Source of the DNA: Paucibacter sp. KCTC 42545
GTDB lineage: Bacteria > Pseudomonadota > Gammaproteobacteria > Burkholderiales > Burkholderiaceae_C
Assembly (NCBI RefSeq): GCF_001477625.1
Contig: NZ_CP013692.1
Location: 3,410,001 to 3,474,000, forward strand
Direction of reading: 5' to 3'
DNA: 64,000 nucleotides
A program made the translations under genes and the position numbers. Below are positions 56,739 through 64,000 of this stretch, in pieces. Under the pieces are notes generated by a model. It was not told the DNA's origin. It saw only the letters and a program-made list of their open reading frames with translations, and made no database searches. Positions within the stretch are counted from its first letter, which is position 1. The number at the start of each line of letters is the position of its first letter.

Positions 56739-57743
56739 TCAGAAGCTGTGACGCACGCCCAGATCGAAACCGCCGGAACGGCCGTCGGCTGCAACAGCAG
56801 GCGAGTTAGCCACTGCGAACTTGGCTGCAGCGCCGTTGTCGATCAGCGACACGGTGGTGTACAGAGCGGTACGCTTGGACAGGTTGTAGATGTAGCCAGC
56901 AGCGATTTGGTTGGCCTTGTACGTGGTCGACGACACGGTGCTCTTGTCAGCAGCGTCGCTGTACGAAGCCCACACCGAGCCAGCGCCCAGAGGAGCGGTC
57001 ACAGCTGCGGTCCAAACTTCTTGCTTGGCAGCGCCGAATTCGGTCGTCGTGTACATCAGCGAAGGCTTGGCGATGCCGAAGTCATACGAAGCACCCACGG
57101 TCAACAGCTTGAACTTGGTGTTCACGCCGGTTTCCATGTAAGCAGCGCTGACGTTGATGGCGTCAACCTTGTAGCCCACGCGGCCGCTGTAGGACTTGCT
57201 GAACTCAGCGCCTTCGCCTGCAGCCACGTCCACCGAACCGTAGAAACCACCCAGATTGCCAGGCAGAACGTAGGTGACTTGGTTGTCGTAGCGACCCAGA
57301 CCAGCGCCCGAACCCAGGTTGCTGTACAGGTTTTCAACACTGCCCAGGCCAGTTGCCGACGTAGGATCGAAGTCCTCATAAGCCAGCTTAGTGGAGTTCT
57401 TGTTGCGGCCCAGGTTCACGGTACCGAAGTCACCCGACAGGCTGACGGTGGCGCGGCGGCCCCAGAACTTACCGTCAGAACCAGCAGCAGTGCCAGCATC
57501 CACGTTGACTTGGCTTTCCAACCAGAAGCTAGCCTTCAGGCCGCCACCCAGGTCTTCAACACCGCGCACGCCCAGGCGGCTGGTGGTGTTGCCACCGGAA
57601 GCCAGGCTGTACAGGTCTTGGCCGTTGGCCTTGGTGTAACGGGCTGCAGCGTCAACCACGCCGAACAGGGTCACCGACGATTGAGCGGCGGCAACACCAG
57701 CGAAAGAGCCGAGGACGGCCAGTGCGACTAGAGATTTCTTCAT
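56739..57743 (-). CDS. Gram-negative porin, second copy
   Basis: This 334-residue porin precursor has signal MKKSLVALAVLGSFAGVAAA and mature start QSSVTLFGVVDAAARYT, ending GVRHSF. It shares the family motifs SRLGVRGVEDLGGGLKASFW and GTVNLGRN with its neighbour but differs in loops and length, so the pair is an old duplication. It has a well-formed promoter and a 5' leader of about 125 bases. Confidence 0.94.
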   Translation of the reverse strand: MKKSLVALAVLGSFAGVAAAQSSVTLFGVVDAAARYTKANGQDLYSLASGGNTTSRLGVRGVEDLGGGLKASFWLESQVNVDAGTAAGSDGKFWGRRATVSLSGDFGTVNLGRNKNSTKLAYEDFDPTSATGLGSVENLYSNLGSGAGLGRYDNQVTYVLPGNLGGFYGSVDVAAGEGAEFSKSYSGRVGYKVDAINVSAAYMETGVNTKFKLLTVGASYDFGIAKPSLMYTTTEFGAAKQEVWTAAVTAPLGAGSVWASYSDAADKSTVSSTTYKANQIAAGYIYNLSKRTALYTTVSLIDNGAAAKFAVANSPAVAADGRSGGFDLGVRHSF

Positions 57744-57875
57744 TTGATAGCTCCTAAGAATTCAACGAGGTCCCGATCAGCAAGACTCTGCAAAGAGCCC
57801 ACCGGACCAACCCCCTCAGTGGAAGTTGCCGTATTTCACCAGACGAATGAGCCTGTTCCGGCATCCACGGCTCGA

Positions 57876-57906
57876 AATATAGGGTTTACGTTGTGGTGAC
57901 ACAACG
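57876..57906 (-). promoter_or_regulatory. Porin promoter with palindrome over the -35
   Basis: On the minus strand TTGTGT (57899-57904) and TATATT (57876-57881) are 17 bases apart. The -35 lies inside a perfect 7-bp inverted repeat CGTTGTG-GTGA-CACAACG at 57889-57906, a possible operator. The remaining divergent region to coq7 (57907-58024) shows nothing else clear. Confidence 0.6.
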
Positions 57907-58024
57907 AAAGTGCCTTATCACAAACTAGACACAATGCTAAGAGTAGTTTCCATTTATTAGCACTCAATCACGGTGTCGCCCGTAAACTGCCGAGCAACTT
58001 GATGATGCAAAGACCGGCTCCACC

Positions 58025-58681
58025 ATGACTCTTCGCCCACCACTTTCCCGGCTCGACCAGCTGCTGGCCCGCGCCCAACAAGGCTTGCAAACGGTTTTCG
58101 GCAAGCCCAGCGCGGCACGCCCCATGCCCACCGCCCCACACCCCGAAGGCGTTGTTGCCGCGCCACTAAGCAGCGCGGAGGCCGCCCTGTCCGGCGCACT
58201 GATGCGGGTCAACCATGTCGGGGAGGTCTGCGCCCAGGCGCTTTACCAGTCACAGGCCTTGGTGAGCCGCGATCCGCAACTCAAGGCCCATTTCGAACAG
58301 GCGGCGCGGGAAGAGCTGGACCATCTGGCCTGGACTCAGCAGCGCCTGGACGAATTGGGGAGCCATCGCAGCTACCTCACCCCGCTTTGGTATGGCGGCG
58401 CTTTCGGAATCGGCTGCCTGGCCGGCTTGGCGGGCGACCGCACCAGCCTCGGCTTCGTGGTTGAGACCGAAAACCAGGTCGAGCAGCATTTAGCCAGCCA
58501 TTTAGACCGCCTGCCCGCGGGCGACTTCGCTTCCCGCGCCATCGTCGCGCAAATGAAAGAGGAAGAAGCCCGCCACGCCGCTGAGGCAAAGGCGGCCGGC
58601 GCGCAACTTCTGCCCACCCCGGTGAAGCAAGTCATGAAGGCCGCCGCCGGCGTGATGACACGCACCGCCCACTACATCTGA
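58025..58681 (+). CDS. coq7: Coq7-type ubiquinone biosynthesis hydroxylase
   Basis: This 218-residue diiron enzyme hydroxylates 2-nonaprenyl-3-methyl-6-methoxy-1,4-benzoquinol (or the octaprenyl form) in ubiquinone synthesis. Its four-helix core has Glu67 (RVNHVGEVCA), the ExxH pair Glu97-His100 (REELDH), a later Glu in ETENQVEQH, and the second pair in EEEARHAAEA. The N-terminal 50 residues are Pro/Ala-rich and variable. It replaces UbiF in many betaproteobacteria. Confidence 0.93.
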   Translation: MTLRPPLSRLDQLLARAQQGLQTVFGKPSAARPMPTAPHPEGVVAAPLSSAEAALSGALMRVNHVGEVCAQALYQSQALVSRDPQLKAHFEQAAREELDHLAWTQQRLDELGSHRSYLTPLWYGGAFGIGCLAGLAGDRTSLGFVVETENQVEQHLASHLDRLPAGDFASRAIVAQMKEEEARHAAEAKAAGAQLLPTPVKQVMKAAAGVMTRTAHYI

Positions 58682-58708
58682 GCGGCCCGCGCACGCCGTA
58701 GCACCCAA

Positions 58709-59140
58709 TTAGGCTTCGACGACGTCCACCAGTTCCACCGAGGTCGTGATGGCCGCCGTCTTGCCCAGCATGATGCTGGCCGAGCAGTACTTTTCATGCG
58801 ACAGGGCCACGGCGCGCTCCACCACCTCCTGCTTGAGCCCTCGCCCCGTCACCACGAAGTGCATGTGGATAGACGTGAACACCTTGGGCTCGGTCTCAGC
58901 GCGTTCGGCCTTGAGCTTGACCTGGCAGCCGCGCACATCGTGGCGGCCGCGCTTGAGAATCAACACCACGTCATAAGCCGTGCAGCCACCGGTACCGGCC
59001 AAAACGGTTTCCATCGGGCGCGGCGCCAGATTGCGGCCGCCGCCATCGGGCGCGCCGTCCATGGTCAACATATGGCCGCTGCCCGTCTCGGCCACAAAGG
59101 CCATGCCGCCGGCGCCCATCCAATCAATCGTGCATTCCAT
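58709..59140 (-). CDS. OsmC-family protein (YhfA-like)
   Basis: This 143-residue protein has the OsmC/Ohr fold. AGTGGCTAYDVVLILKRGR holds the first Cys. The second region is SHEKYCSASIMLG with the other Cys, and FVVTGRGLKQEVVERAV is typical. The two Cys suggest thiol-peroxidase chemistry, but YhfA-like members are uncharacterised. ATG 59140 has GGAGA six bases upstream. It diverges from the leader/ilvA transcript. Confidence 0.88.
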   Translation of the reverse strand: MECTIDWMGAGGMAFVAETGSGHMLTMDGAPDGGGRNLAPRPMETVLAGTGGCTAYDVVLILKRGRHDVRGCQVKLKAERAETEPKVFTSIHMHFVVTGRGLKQEVVERAVALSHEKYCSASIMLGKTAAITTSVELVDVVEA

Positions 59141-59222
59141 TGAAATCTCCGAGAAGTGAGCGCATTCGCCCGGCGCCTCTTCAGTTTTAGAGACAGAACC
59201 CGACAAATTTCACGCGAATTTA

Positions 59223-59390
59223 TTGCGGTGCAGCATAGCTTGCGAGTAGAATTTTAGCCAAGCGTATGAGATTGGTGAGGAGGCAGTGAACATGCCCGCC
59301 TCCGACACAGATTTCGGTTCGCACCGTTTGTCTCCTCCACCGCCTCCATGGTGGATTCAGCCCGGACTCGCAAGAGTTCGGGCTTTTTTT
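59223..59390 (+). ncRNA. Attenuator-like leader RNA or small RNA upstream of ilvA
   Basis: TTGCGG (59223-59228) and TAGAAT (59247-59252) 18 bases apart form a promoter. The expected transcript runs from about 59259 to the strong terminator at 59390, roughly 130 bases. It can form a 5' hairpin (GGAGGC 59279-59284 with GCCTCC 59298-59303), a middle hairpin (TCCACC 59336-59341 with GGTGGA 59350-59355) and the terminator. Three CCTCC motifs can compete for one GGAGG. It may regulate ilvA in cis or act as a free small RNA. No known RNA family was recognised. Confidence 0.6.
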
Positions 59391-59525
59391 CGCCCCTACG
59401 CCACGGGACGACGTCTCGCTCGACCTTCAAGCCACCCTCGCCCGACGCAAGAAGTGGGCGCAGCACTGGCAGCGCACCCGGCTGGCTCACACGCAGCCCT
59501 GACTTATCATGCTGCGCTGCAATAG
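59292..59525 (+). CDS. Possible leader peptide ORF with PPPPPWW before the terminator
   Basis: ATG 59292 has GAGGAGG (59277-59283) eight bases upstream, an ideal ribosome binding site. The ORF reads MPASDTDFGSHRLSPPPPPW, then W, I and Q. Five Pro codons (59334-59348) and two Trp codons (59349-59354) lie just before the terminator stem at 59359. The frame continues through the terminator to a stop at 59525, 18 bases before ilvA, so full translation would be coupled to ilvA. Whether it is translated is unknown. Confidence 0.4.
   Translation: MPASDTDFGSHRLSPPPPPWWIQPGLARVRAFFRPYATGRRLARPSSHPRPTQEVGAALAAHPAGSHAALTYHAALQ
59359..59390 (+). terminator. Strong intrinsic terminator in the ilvA leader
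   Basis: An 11-bp stem with one G:T pair (59359-59369 with 59374-59384), a GCAA tetraloop and a seven-T tail. It lies 153 bases upstream of ilvA in the same direction, with no gene ending there. Confidence 0.92.
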
Positions 59526-59543
59526 CAGTGCAATGGAGAGTTC

Positions 59544-61133
59544 ATGGTTGCCCCCGCCCGCCCGCGCAAGACAAAGAGCAAAGCAAGCCCCGCCAGCCCC
59601 CAGCTGCCCAGTTTTGCGCCCGAAGGCAATAGCTATCTGCAGCGCATCCTGAACGCAAAGGTCTACGACGTTGCGGTCGAGACCGCGCTGACGCCGGCCA
59701 AGAGCCTTTCCAAACGCCTGGGCAACAAGGTCTTCTTCAAGCGCGAGGACGAGCAACCCGTCTTCAGCTTCAAGCTGCGCGGCGCCTATAACAAGATGGC
59801 GCACCTGTCGCCCGAGCAGTTAGCCAAGGGCGTCATCTGCGCCTCGGCAGGCAACCACGCCCAAGGCGTGGCCCTGGCCGCCAAGAAAATGGGTTGCCGC
59901 GCCGTCATCGTGATGCCGGTCACCGCGCCCTTGGTCAAGGTCAATGCGGTCAAGGCCATGGGCGGCGAAGTCGTGCTGATGGGCGACAGCTATTCAGATG
60001 CCTACGCCCACGCGCTGACGATCGAGAAGGCCGAAGGCCTGAGCTTCGTCCACCCCTTCGATGACCCCGATGTGATCGCCGGCCAAGGCACGGTGGCGAT
60101 GGAAATCCTGCGCCAGCACCAAGGCCCTATCGACGCGGTGTTCGTGGCCATCGGCGGCGGCGGCCTGATCTCCGGCGTAGCCGCCTATATCAAGGCCGTG
60201 CGACCCGAGATCAAGGTGATCGGGGTCCAAACCGTGGATTCCGACGCCATGCTGCAATCGGTGCGTGCCGGCAAGCGCGTGCAACTGGCCGATGTAGGCC
60301 TGTTTGCCGATGGCACCGCCGTCAAGCTGGTGGGCGAAGAAACCTTCCGCATCACCAAGGCCTTGGTGGACGACTTTGTCGTGGTCAACACCGATGCCGT
60401 CTGCGCCGCCATCAAAGATGTGTTCGAGGACACGCGCAGCATCCTTGAGCCCTCAGGTGCCATGGGCGTGGCCGCCCTCAAGCAATATGCCGCGGAGCAC
60501 GGCCTCAAGGGCAAGACCTTGGTAGCCATCACCTGCGGCGCCAATATGAACTTTGACCGCCTGCGCTTTGTGGCCGAGCGGGCCGAGGTGGGCGAGCACC
60601 GCGAGGCGCTTTTCGCCGTCACCATCCCCGAGCAGCAAGGCAGCTTCAAGCGCCTGTGCGAGTTGCTGGGCCCGCGCAGCGTCACCGAGTTCAACTACCG
60701 CATCTCTGACGCCGCCCAAGCCCATGTCTTCGTCGGCATCGCCACGCAGAACCGTGAAGAATCACCCAAGCTGCTGAAGGCCTTAGCCAAGGCCGGCTTT
60801 ACCGCTACCGACCTGACCCATAACGAGTTGGCCAAGCAGCATGTGCGGCATATGGTGGGCGGGCGCAGCGAGCTGGCCCGCGATGAACGGCTCTACCGCT
60901 TCATCTTCCCGGAGCGGCCGGGCGCGCTGATGCGCTTCCTCTCCAGCATGCACCCGGACTGGAACATCAGCCTGTTCCACTACCGCAACCAGGGCGCCGA
61001 CTACGGCCGCATCCTGGTTGGCCTGCAAGTGCCCAAGAGTGACAATGCTGCCTTCAAGCGTTTTCTGGATTCGCTCAACTACCCCTTTGAGGATGAGAGC
61101 CAGAATCCGGTCTACCGCTTCTTCTTGCGCTAA
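59544..61133 (+). CDS. ilvA: Threonine dehydratase, biosynthetic
   Basis: IlvA deaminates threonine to 2-oxobutyrate, the first step to isoleucine, using PLP. It has 529 residues. The Schiff-base Lys77 lies in SFKLRGAYNK, the phosphate-binding loop is GGGGLISG, and two C-terminal ACT-like regulatory domains follow (about 345-420 and 440-525), as in the isoleucine-inhibited form. ATG 59544 has GGAGAG upstream. The N-terminal 25 residues are an extension. Confidence 0.96.
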   Translation: MVAPARPRKTKSKASPASPQLPSFAPEGNSYLQRILNAKVYDVAVETALTPAKSLSKRLGNKVFFKREDEQPVFSFKLRGAYNKMAHLSPEQLAKGVICASAGNHAQGVALAAKKMGCRAVIVMPVTAPLVKVNAVKAMGGEVVLMGDSYSDAYAHALTIEKAEGLSFVHPFDDPDVIAGQGTVAMEILRQHQGPIDAVFVAIGGGGLISGVAAYIKAVRPEIKVIGVQTVDSDAMLQSVRAGKRVQLADVGLFADGTAVKLVGEETFRITKALVDDFVVVNTDAVCAAIKDVFEDTRSILEPSGAMGVAALKQYAAEHGLKGKTLVAITCGANMNFDRLRFVAERAEVGEHREALFAVTIPEQQGSFKRLCELLGPRSVTEFNYRISDAAQAHVFVGIATQNREESPKLLKALAKAGFTATDLTHNELAKQHVRHMVGGRSELARDERLYRFIFPERPGALMRFLSSMHPDWNISLFHYRNQGADYGRILVGLQVPKSDNAAFKRFLDSLNYPFEDESQNPVYRFFLR

Positions 61134-61179
61134 GCCACCAGTTCACCGGATCAACCAGGCCTGATGTAGCCCGCTCGCC

Positions 61180-62268
61180 ATGCCCATCCAACAGTCCCTG
61201 ATCTCGCCCACCGCCAATCCTGAACTGGAGCGGGCGCTGCGTGAGCGGGTCGAGCAGCATGGCAGCATTGCCGGCGGCCTGGGTGAGTTGGAACCCCTGG
61301 CGGTGCGCCTGGGGCTGGTGCAAAACAGCCTGAGCCCGCGCTTTCGTGACCCGGTGCTGGCCGTCTTTGCGGCCGACCATGGCTTGGTGGTCAACGGTGT
61401 GGGCAGCCAATGGGGGCGGAGTACTCGCGAACAAGCCCAAATGGCGCTGGGCAACCGTCTACCCTTGTCCGTGCTCGCGCGCCTGCAGGGCCTGCAACTC
61501 AATTTGATTGACTGCGGCATTGCCGAGATCATGGCACCCCATCCGCGCCTGCTGTCGCGCAAGATCGCGCACGGCACCCGCAATTGCAAGGCCGGCCCGG
61601 CCATGAGTCTGGAGCAAGCCCATGCCGGCGTGCGCGTGGGCATGGAAATCGCTGACAAGCTGCCGGGCAACGCCTTGGCCTGCGCGGGCATGGGCCAAGG
61701 CTCGGCCGAAAGTGCCGCACTGGTGCTGTCCCGTTTGATGGAATGCCCGGTGCAGAACTTCGTCATTTCCGGCCCCGATATGCGCCAGGACGAGCTGACG
61801 CATCTGCTTGGCGTGCTGCATGCCGCGCAGGCACGGCACCGCGATGTCAGCGACCCGATGGAGGTTTTGGCGGCTTTCGGCGGTTTCGAGATCGCGGTGA
61901 TGGTGGGCGTGATGCTGGTGGCCGCATCCAAGCGCAGCCTGATCATCGTCGACGGCATGACGGCCTGCGCCGCCCTCAAGCTGGCCGCCCGCATCGCCCC
62001 GCCAGTGACCGATTACGCGGTGTTCTGCCGCAGCCACACCCACCGCGGCCTGGACGAAGCCCTGGCCTTGTTCCACGCCTCGGCCTTGCTGGAGTTGGGG
62101 ATGGAAAGCGCCGACGGCACCGGCGCCGCCTTGGCCTGGCCCATGATTCGCAGCGCGGCCGCCTTGCTGACCGATCTACATGAAGCCAATACGCCGGGGT
62201 TTGAGCCGTCCGGCCCGGGCTTGCCGCCGACCTTGTTTCATACCGTGGACAACCCACTCAATTTTTGA
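61180..62268 (+). CDS. Divergent CobT-family phosphoribosyltransferase homologue
   Basis: This 362-residue protein matches CobT (nicotinate-nucleotide:dimethylbenzimidazole phosphoribosyltransferase) over its whole length, with VFAADHGLVVNGV, GGFEIAVMVGVMLVAASKR and DGTGAALAWP. CobT would activate the lower ligand of cobalamin. Key residues differ, however. The family GEMGIGNT loop is AGMGQGSA (169-176), so the Glu is Gly170. The catalytic Glu of the LGEGTG loop is Asp312, and the N-terminal KPPGSLG is changed. No cobalamin gene is nearby. It may have another substrate or be a partner subunit. Confidence 0.75.
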   Translation: MPIQQSLISPTANPELERALRERVEQHGSIAGGLGELEPLAVRLGLVQNSLSPRFRDPVLAVFAADHGLVVNGVGSQWGRSTREQAQMALGNRLPLSVLARLQGLQLNLIDCGIAEIMAPHPRLLSRKIAHGTRNCKAGPAMSLEQAHAGVRVGMEIADKLPGNALACAGMGQGSAESAALVLSRLMECPVQNFVISGPDMRQDELTHLLGVLHAAQARHRDVSDPMEVLAAFGGFEIAVMVGVMLVAASKRSLIIVDGMTACAALKLAARIAPPVTDYAVFCRSHTHRGLDEALALFHASALLELGMESADGTGAALAWPMIRSAAALLTDLHEANTPGFEPSGPGLPPTLFHTVDNPLNF

Positions 62269-62328
62269 GCGCCCCGCCCTGTTGATCGCGCGGGACGCGC
62301 TGATCAGGCCTGACAAAGATTTGCGCGT

Positions 62329-62934
62329 TTAACGGGTCGGCAAACCCGAGGGGTCCACCACGCCCTGCTGCTCATTGCCGATTTGCTGCGACGGCGCGTT
62401 CATACCTTGCACCGGCATGGGCGGGGGCGCCGGCAAGCTGCCAAGCACCTGAACACCACCCAGATTCGTCGCCGAAGGCTGAGCCGGGGGCAGCGCGCCA
62501 GTGGCGGCAGGGGCTTGCGGCGCCATTTGCAAAGTCATGCTGACCACGCCGTTGGCGCCGAAGCTGGCGGAATACTTGTCGAGTGCCATCAGGCGCAAAT
62601 CGCCATCCAACACCGCGCCGACGCGCACCGTGCGCGCCACGCCGTCCACCGCGATCAAGGCCAGGCCTTCACCGGCACGGCTGAGCTGCACATTGGTGGG
62701 GGCCACCACGCCCAGCAGCTTGAAGCGACTCTCCAGCGCCGGGGCGGCTTCCACCTGCACGGGCGCCGGGGCGCCGAATAAGCGCGTCAGGTCGGCCTGC
62801 GCCACGCCCTGTTCGCTGACAGGCAAGGCTTGCGCCGGCGTCAGCAAGGGCTTGGCCCACAACTGGATCAACCAGTAAGTGCCACTGCAGGCCAGCAGGC
62901 CCCACACTACAAAAGCCATCATTCGTGCAAGCAT
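62329..62934 (-). CDS. gspC: Type II secretion inner-membrane protein GspC (short form)
   Basis: GspC links the type II inner-membrane platform to the secretin. The 201-residue protein has a short cytoplasmic start, one membrane helix (about 4-22, MMAFVVWGLLACSGTYWLI) and an HR domain (LTRLFG, then SRFKLLGVVAPTNVQLSRAGEGLALIAVDG). The C-terminus is Pro/Ala-rich and lacks the PDZ domain of longer GspC. ATG 62934 starts the helix region. It diverges from gspG. Confidence 0.85.
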   Translation of the reverse strand: MLARMMAFVVWGLLACSGTYWLIQLWAKPLLTPAQALPVSEQGVAQADLTRLFGAPAPVQVEAAPALESRFKLLGVVAPTNVQLSRAGEGLALIAVDGVARTVRVGAVLDGDLRLMALDKYSASFGANGVVSMTLQMAPQAPAATGALPPAQPSATNLGGVQVLGSLPAPPPMPVQGMNAPSQQIGNEQQGVVDPSGLPTR

Positions 62935-63079
62935 GGGCGGATTATGATTCAAGCGCTGACCTTGCCCGGCCAGCCGCATGATTTACGCGGCCAGCCGAGC
63001 GCTTTGTATCTTGCGTCATCGTTCGATCCCTTGTTGGTTCGTTCGTTCCATCGTTTTCACCTCGCCAGCCACCGCCTCT

Positions 63080-63547
63080 ATGTCAACACAAGTTTTCTCT
63101 GCTGCCCTCGCCCAGCCGGCCGCCGCGCGCAAGGGTCGCCGCCACGCCGGCTTCACCCTGATCGAATTGCTGGTCGTGCTGGTCATCATCGGCGTGCTGG
63201 CCGCCCTGGTCGTGCCCAATGTGCTCAACCGCGCTGACGACGCCCGCGTGACGGCAGCCCGCACCGACGTCAACAATCTGATGCAAGCGCTCAAGCTCTA
63301 CAAGCTGGACAACCAACGCTTCCCCAGCGCCGATCAAGGCCTGGACGCCCTGGTGCGCAAGCCCACGGCCGGCACCCCGCCGCCGAACTGGAAGCCCTAT
63401 ATCGAAAAGCTGCCCAACGACCCCTGGGGCCGCCCTTACCAGTACGCCAACCCCGGCATCAAAGGTGAGATCGACGTCTACAGCTTCGGCGCCGATGGTC
63501 GCGCCGGTGGCGAAGGCAATGATGCGGATATTGGGTCCTGGCAATAA
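63080..63547 (+). CDS. gspG: Major pseudopilin GspG
   Basis: This is the main subunit of the type II secretion pseudopilus, with 155 residues. A leader of about 26 residues ends HAG and is followed by FTLIELLVVLVIIGVLAALV. The globular part has the GspG calcium site region (NDPWGRPYQYANPG, DVYSFGADGRAGGEG, NDADIGSW). ATG 63080 is used; the frame is open to 62978. PilD should process it. Confidence 0.95.
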   Translation: MSTQVFSAALAQPAAARKGRRHAGFTLIELLVVLVIIGVLAALVVPNVLNRADDARVTAARTDVNNLMQALKLYKLDNQRFPSADQGLDALVRKPTAGTPPPNWKPYIEKLPNDPWGRPYQYANPGIKGEIDVYSFGADGRAGGEGNDADIGSWQ

Positions 63548-63549
63548 AG

Positions 63550-64000
63550 ATGCCCCTCGCCTGCGGGTACACAGTCGATCCCCTAAGGGGACCCAAGCCT
63601 TCGCGGGCGTGGGCCCGCTTGGGCTTGGCCGCGCCGTCCTTGGGGCGGCCCGGCGGACGGCTTGAACACCACACTGCGATCAAGGTCGCCAGCACACCCG
63701 GCGACACCGTCGATCCGACGAGGGCATCTCGCGGCTTCTCGCTGATCGAATTGCTGGTGGTGGTGGCGATGATCGCCATCGCGGCGGCCACGGTGAGTTT
63801 GTCGCTGCGTGACCCGGCCGCGGCTCAATTGGAGCGCGAGGCTGAACGCCTGGTGGCCTTGTTTGAAACCGCCCGAGCCGAAAGCCGGGCCGCTGGCTTG
63901 AATGTGCAGTGGACACCGGTCGAGCTCGCCGGCAGCGCTGACCAGTTCCGTTTTGTCGGCCTGCCTGCGCGCATTCAGCTGCCGCGCCGCTGGTTGGGTG
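63550..64000 (+). CDS. gspH: Pseudopilin GspH (C-terminus beyond window, unusual leader)
   Basis: The mature part FSLIELLVVVAMIAIAAATV is a class III pilin N-terminus, followed by an alpha/beta pseudopilin domain (LEREAERLVALFETARAESR), consistent with GspH. The only ATG in frame is 63550, three bases after the gspG stop. That gives a leader of about 60 residues rich in Gly, Arg and Pro, far longer than usual. TTG codons at 63619 or later could give a shorter leader. The gene runs off the window. Confidence 0.75.
   Translation, partial: MPLACGYTVDPLRGPKPSRAWARLGLAAPSLGRPGGRLEHHTAIKVASTPGDTVDPTRASRGFSLIELLVVVAMIAIAAATVSLSLRDPAAAQLEREAERLVALFETARAESRAAGLNVQWTPVELAGSADQFRFVGLPARIQLPRRWLG
63571..63660. 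repeat. GC-rich palindromic segment in the gspG-gspH junction
   Basis: CCCC-TAA-GGGG at 63580-63590 is a perfect short palindrome. It is followed by GGGCGTGGGCCCGCTTGGGC and a CTTGGGGCGGCCCGGCGG tract. The composition looks like a dispersed intergenic repeat rather than pilin leader code. No second copy is in the window. Confidence 0.4.

Noticed and set aside
61134..61179. Cobalamin riboswitch before the cobT homologue
   Set aside because: The gap after ilvA is only 46 bases, too short, and no B12-box-like sequence was seen.

Overview
The window is 64 kb of GC-rich, gene-dense chromosome from a betaproteobacterium. It most likely comes from the Burkholderiales near the Roseateles/Rubrivivax/Leptothrix group. 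This rests on the local orders pilB-pilC-pilD-coaE-zapD-yacG, ponA divergent from pilMNOPQ, aroK-aroB-dgt-gltB-gltD, a six-gene mla operon, and two small Gram-negative porins of the Burkholderiales type. Genus and species cannot be set from the sequence alone. No rRNA, tRNA, CRISPR array or prophage was seen.

Layout: 1-2047 holds a truncated response regulator and a divergent chemoreceptor. 2233-7843 holds the type IV pilus motor, platform and prepilin peptidase genes (pilB, pilC, pilD) followed by coaE, zapD and yacG. 7832-13676 is central sugar metabolism: tal-pgi-HAD phosphatase on the minus strand, and zwf-hexR diverging from it, with a 17-bp palindrome in the shared promoter region. 13664-17643 is the complete mlaFEDACB lipid-asymmetry operon. 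18011-25134 is the minor-pilin and tip-adhesin operon (pilE, fimT, pilV, pilW, pilX, pilY1). 25227-31487 is glutamate synthase (gltD, gltB). 31560-32356 is a RAYT transposase gene framed by inverted repeats with a REP-like hairpin. 32367-39298 is dgt, then an intact IS3-family and an intact IS21-family insertion, then aroB and aroK. 39317-47047 is a large Ig-like lipoprotein and the pilMNOPQ alignment/secretin operon. 47344-50346 is ponA, cyaY and lptM. 50393-54334 is a four-gene peptide ABC transporter without a binding protein. 54568-57743 is a DUF3047 protein and two porins. 58025-62268 is coq7, osmC, an attenuator-like leader, ilvA and a divergent cobT homologue. 62329-64000 is the start of a type II secretion locus (gspC, gspG, partial gspH).

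Three separate loci together encode most of one type IV pilus: PilB/PilC/PilD build and process, PilE and the minor pilins with PilY1 form the fibre and tip, and PilMNOPQ form the envelope channel. The pilT genes are not here. The type II secretion genes at the right edge use the same prepilin-peptidase chemistry, so PilD probably serves both systems.

The most interesting unexplained signals are these. (1) A strongly terminated leader sits before ilvA, with a well-placed small ORF carrying five prolines and two tryptophans just before the terminator stem. (2) A CobT-family protein lacks both glutamates expected in the active site. (3) Two insertion sequences with clean target duplications split the aroB-dgt junction. 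(4) A RAYT/REP element sits between dgt and gltB. (5) A GC-rich palindromic segment appears to have become the long leader of GspH. (6) An Ig-domain lipoprotein lies between pilQ and aroK.
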